Part shown: one piece after another, positions 61,165-64,000 of the stretch
Layout: every line of letters begins with the position of its first letter
Numbering within the stretch: position 1 is the first letter of the stretch
Source of the DNA: Aulostomus chinensis
Taxonomy: Eukaryota; Chordata; Actinopteri; Syngnathiformes; Aulostomidae
Length of the DNA: 64,000 bases
Direction of reading: 5' to 3'
Assembly: GCA_037954235.1 (NCBI GenBank)
Contig: JBBMOA010000021.1
Location: 10,515,001 to 10,579,000, forward strand
Translations under genes and position numbers: made by a program
Notes under the pieces: model-generated
The model's input: the letters and a program-made list of their open reading frames with translations, nothing else
The model's database searches: none
Told to the model about the DNA's origin: nothing

Positions 61165-61700
61165 ATGATAAGCAGTTAAAAAAGATTCAATGGGCCTTGG
61201 CATAGACTCTGCAAGTCTCTGGAATTTTGGAGGGATGAACGACATTCTTTCAGAAAATTTTCTCTTGTTTGGTGATTTGATGATGGCGGTGGAGAACCCA
61301 AAATTTCTCAGGGGCTGAAATGGTTTTAGATCTACAAAGGCCACAGCAGATGAAAGGCGTGATGTTCATACTATTTATCGACCCTTGGTGCCCTATGGGT
61401 GGCAAAACTTGGGGTCACTGGAGAAGACCACTAGCACTAGGATAAGAATATTTGATCACAGGGTAAATGTGATTGGTCAGAACAACCTTGTATGGTTTGG
61501 CACAGTTGTGTCCCTTCCCTTTATTGGCACAAGTGAAGTGGTAGGCCCTCCATAGCCTATTGCTGCAATCAAATTCCCTAGTTGTAAAGTTCAAGCATTC
61601 AGGCTTGCACTGTTCTTTTACTGTGCGTCCTACGCTGACCATCCCAGTTATCAAGAATATGGTGAAGGATGACTCATCTGACCGGATCATCTCTTAAAGC
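61165..61700 (-). mobile_element. degraded Tc1/mariner-type transposon (transposase relic)
   Basis: The minus strand reads RSDESSFTIF, then VSVGRTVKEQCKPECL, then VLTNHIYPVIKYSYPSASGL; fragments continue toward 61165. This matches the order WSDES-F ... V-V-RT-KE---PECL ... HLYP-----P---GL-QDDNAP of a fish Tc1-like transposase catalytic domain. SDES holds a catalytic aspartate. Between and after these blocks there are stops and frameshifts, and the QDDNAP block is lost. The inverted terminal repeats were not located. This is an inactive relic. Confidence 0.7.
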
Positions 61701-64000
61701 AGCGTGTCAGGTTCACACTGCCCTGATCTCTCAATTGGGAATTCATCTGCATAATTAGGAATCTATGTACTACAGCACCACTGTAACAACTAAACATTTG
61801 TTGATGGACTGTTATTGCCTTATCACATTCTTTTTTGACATTCAGACTTATCAAACTAATGCTCAAGCATCCCATTCTTAAGATAGGACCTGTCACCTGC
61901 AATTTACAATGCTATTTACGGGGGTCTTTCTTGTAGATCCAAATTCAGATGTCACTTCCTTTTGAATCACTGTCTGGTTGAGCTGTGACATCTGTGTCCC
62001 AATGTGTGGAGTTCATAAGTGCTTGTAAGATACATTGGATGTCAACTCATCTCCTATGGAAACCTCTGTTACCTAAAGTGTGTTTGCAAAGCTCCTCCAT
62101 AAACCTTTAGTCCAATATTTGACCTGAGTATGTTGAAAATGTTGAACTTTTGCAGTAGATGCCGGTCAGACTGTGGAATGCGTGCCAGTCCAAACAAGCT
62201 AACGGGTAAGCTAAACAGCAGGATATCGCTGTCTCTTCAGGGATCTATGATGTGTTCCAAGTAGATATTCCACACGTCAAGGTGTCCAGCCCATGTAGTC
62301 CCCCATAATGTAAGAAATTACTGTACATGGACATAAGGCCTCAGCATGTTTTGGATGTTGATTTCTTAACTGTATAATTCATTACAGTTTTATTATTTAT
62401 TATTCCTTCAATTTGCCACTTGTCTGGAGGTTATTCAGTAAGTTGGGTTTTTTTTAACCATGGTAAGAACAATTTTTTTACTTACCACAGGGAAATGTTT
62501 CCAGTCAAAATGTCACGTCTGATGTGTTAATTAAATCCATATCTCCCATGCCCCACTATGTTTGTGGGATCAAAGTCTACGGAATGATGGCTTGCGTCTA
62601 TCTCTGTGTGTCTGAGTCTTTGAATGCCTCAGCCATGGAGATGAAACAGTAGCCTTAACCTTACTAACGAGACCATGTTACATACTGCAAAGTGACGACG
62701 AGTTATCATTTGATTGAGCTGTGACGTGTTTTTTTTTTTTTTCCTCTTTTAGTCGCACGATACATACACACACACACATCCCACACCGACACAGTGGTGT
62801 GTATTTTCCCCCTTTCAACAGCCTCCATTCCCTCCCTACAGGTGTCCTGGCCTGATTCCCTCACTGTAGTAATAATAATAACAAAAATAATAATTGATAA
62901 CAGTCATATTCAGCCAGCATGTGCTGATTTCTGGACTGGCCATGGTGCCCTGATGTGATTCTCCTGCCTGTCCTGTGGGGTTTCCCAGTCAAACAGCAGT
63001 CGTCATTTCAGGCGATTAGTTGTCTAGTCATTGCACATTTAGGATATGAATTAATTTGAATTGCTGGGCTGTGACAGAACATTACATTGTTAACAGGGTG
63101 CTACATTACAGAGAAATAAAAATAAATTAAAAATCCACCTTTAGATGCTGGCTTAAGCTTTCACAAACACACTGTCAACTGTCAGTGCAGCCCCAAAGGT
63201 CCCGCTGCTCGCTTGTGGACATGGATAGATGTTCAACTACGATACAGTTATCACAATTGTAGCCAGCCAATCAAAACTTGGCTGACTAAGACTCTTCTCA
63301 TCGGTTAACATTTAGTCGACTATTAAGGGGCAGCCCTGTGCTCTTGTCTGCATGATTTTGGTGTGTGAGTTTGCTCGCCTGTGTTCTTGGCTGACTTTCT
63401 TGTGTTTAAGCCATGACTTTCCCACGTTGTAGATTAGTGTCCCCCACAGGCCTCCCCCCATGTCCCCCTCTCCTCTCTTTCTTTTCTTCCCTCTTTCTCT
63501 CCCCTTCAGTCTCCCCTCCTTCTCTGTCTTATCCCTCTCTTTTCCTCCCTGCACCTGTACTCTGTGCTCCAGCCCCAGCTGCTCCCATCTAGGCTCGGCG
63601 CTGTTGGCCAGAGCCCATGTTGCACTTGGCATGTCCTCTGAGACCCTGGGGCCACGCTTGACGTGCAAGAGCCAGGCAGGCCCCCGCCCAGGGAAGGCTC
63701 CTGTGGCCAGGAGGAGCTGAGAGCAGATGGATGAGAGGAGGGTTGTGGGCTGGAGAAAGACCTCCTGCCATTCTGGGAGTTTAATGCTGAGTCTTTGTTA
63801 GATCTGCAGATTGAGGAAAAACACGAGGGGAGAGATGTTCAGCGAAATGACATACGTGTTGTAAAGCGTTATTGTTTTCATCATACACCCAATTATTTTG
63901 AGTACCTGCTAGAAAAAAGGCAGTATTTCTTGTACTCGGGTGACACAAAATTAAAACGATTAATTCCAATGTATTGCATCCACACAGCAGGTTATATTAC

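Larger units (their letters stand above)
49214..64000 (+). other. stau2: stau2 intron running off the window
   Basis: No dsRBD2 exon is recognised in the remaining 14.8 kb. The stretch contains a GAT run (50552-50573), an AT run (52616-52655), a weak copy of the 9-kb repeat (54126-54270), a Ty3/Gypsy fossil (55639-56660), a probable interspersed repeat around 58170-58300, and a Tc1-like fossil (61165-61700). Stretches with no recognised repeat are 50040-50535 and 56940-57390. The 63440-63720 stretch is C/T-rich then GC-rich, with no gene seen. Confidence 0.75.

Noticed and set aside
63312..63720. 118-codon minus and 86-codon plus open frames near the right end
   Set aside because: Low-complexity CT/GA-rich DNA gives Lys/Arg/Glu or Ser/Pro/Leu runs; no family match and no splice evidence.

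Overview
This is a vertebrate nuclear window, almost certainly from a teleost fish. It is intron-rich and carries many CA/TG microsatellites, tRNA-derived SINE copies, and degraded Tc1-like and Ty3/Gypsy elements. I recognise four protein-coding genes by their translated exons, all on the + strand: the 3' part of junctophilin-1 (jph1), complete elongin C (eloc), complete ubiquitin-conjugating enzyme E2 W (ube2w), and the 5' coding part of staufen-2 (stau2). The order jph1 - eloc - ube2w - stau2 with one shared orientation matches the block on human chromosome 8q21, which supports the calls, including jph1 rather than another junctophilin. Because teleosts can have duplicated copies, I give no a/b suffix.

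Layout. 1-10594: jph1 intron, repeat-rich, no coding exon seen. 10595-20067: three jph1 coding exons (119, 737 and 81 coding bases), followed by a probable intron inside the 3' UTR and a likely poly(A) signal near 22586. 22607-29300: intergenic, with SINE fragments and microsatellites; no TMEM70 or LY96 is recognisable. 29300-30900: eloc, with a non-coding first exon, a 24-base exon carrying the start codon, and two further coding exons. 31856-39157: ube2w in six coding exons, with a poly(A) signal near 39797. 39160-45212: intergenic plus presumed stau2 5' region. 45213-49213: four stau2 exons, covering a Pro/Ala-rich N-terminus, dsRBD1 and the linker that leads to dsRBD2. 49214-64000: the next stau2 intron, which runs off the window and holds a Ty3/Gypsy fossil, a Tc1-like fossil and several repeat-free stretches.

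The genes are not an operon or pathway. Eloc is the adaptor of Cullin-2/5 ubiquitin ligases and of the Elongin complex. Ube2w is an E2 that ubiquitinates protein N-termini. Jph1 tethers the ER/SR to the plasma membrane. Stau2 is a double-stranded-RNA-binding mRNA transport factor. Their neighbourhood is old conserved synteny, not functional coupling. I see no convincing novel biochemical system. The most distinctive items are a four-fold 30-base tandem repeat in the jph1 cytoplasmic region, a diverged pair of about 125-base non-coding elements, and the TE fossils.
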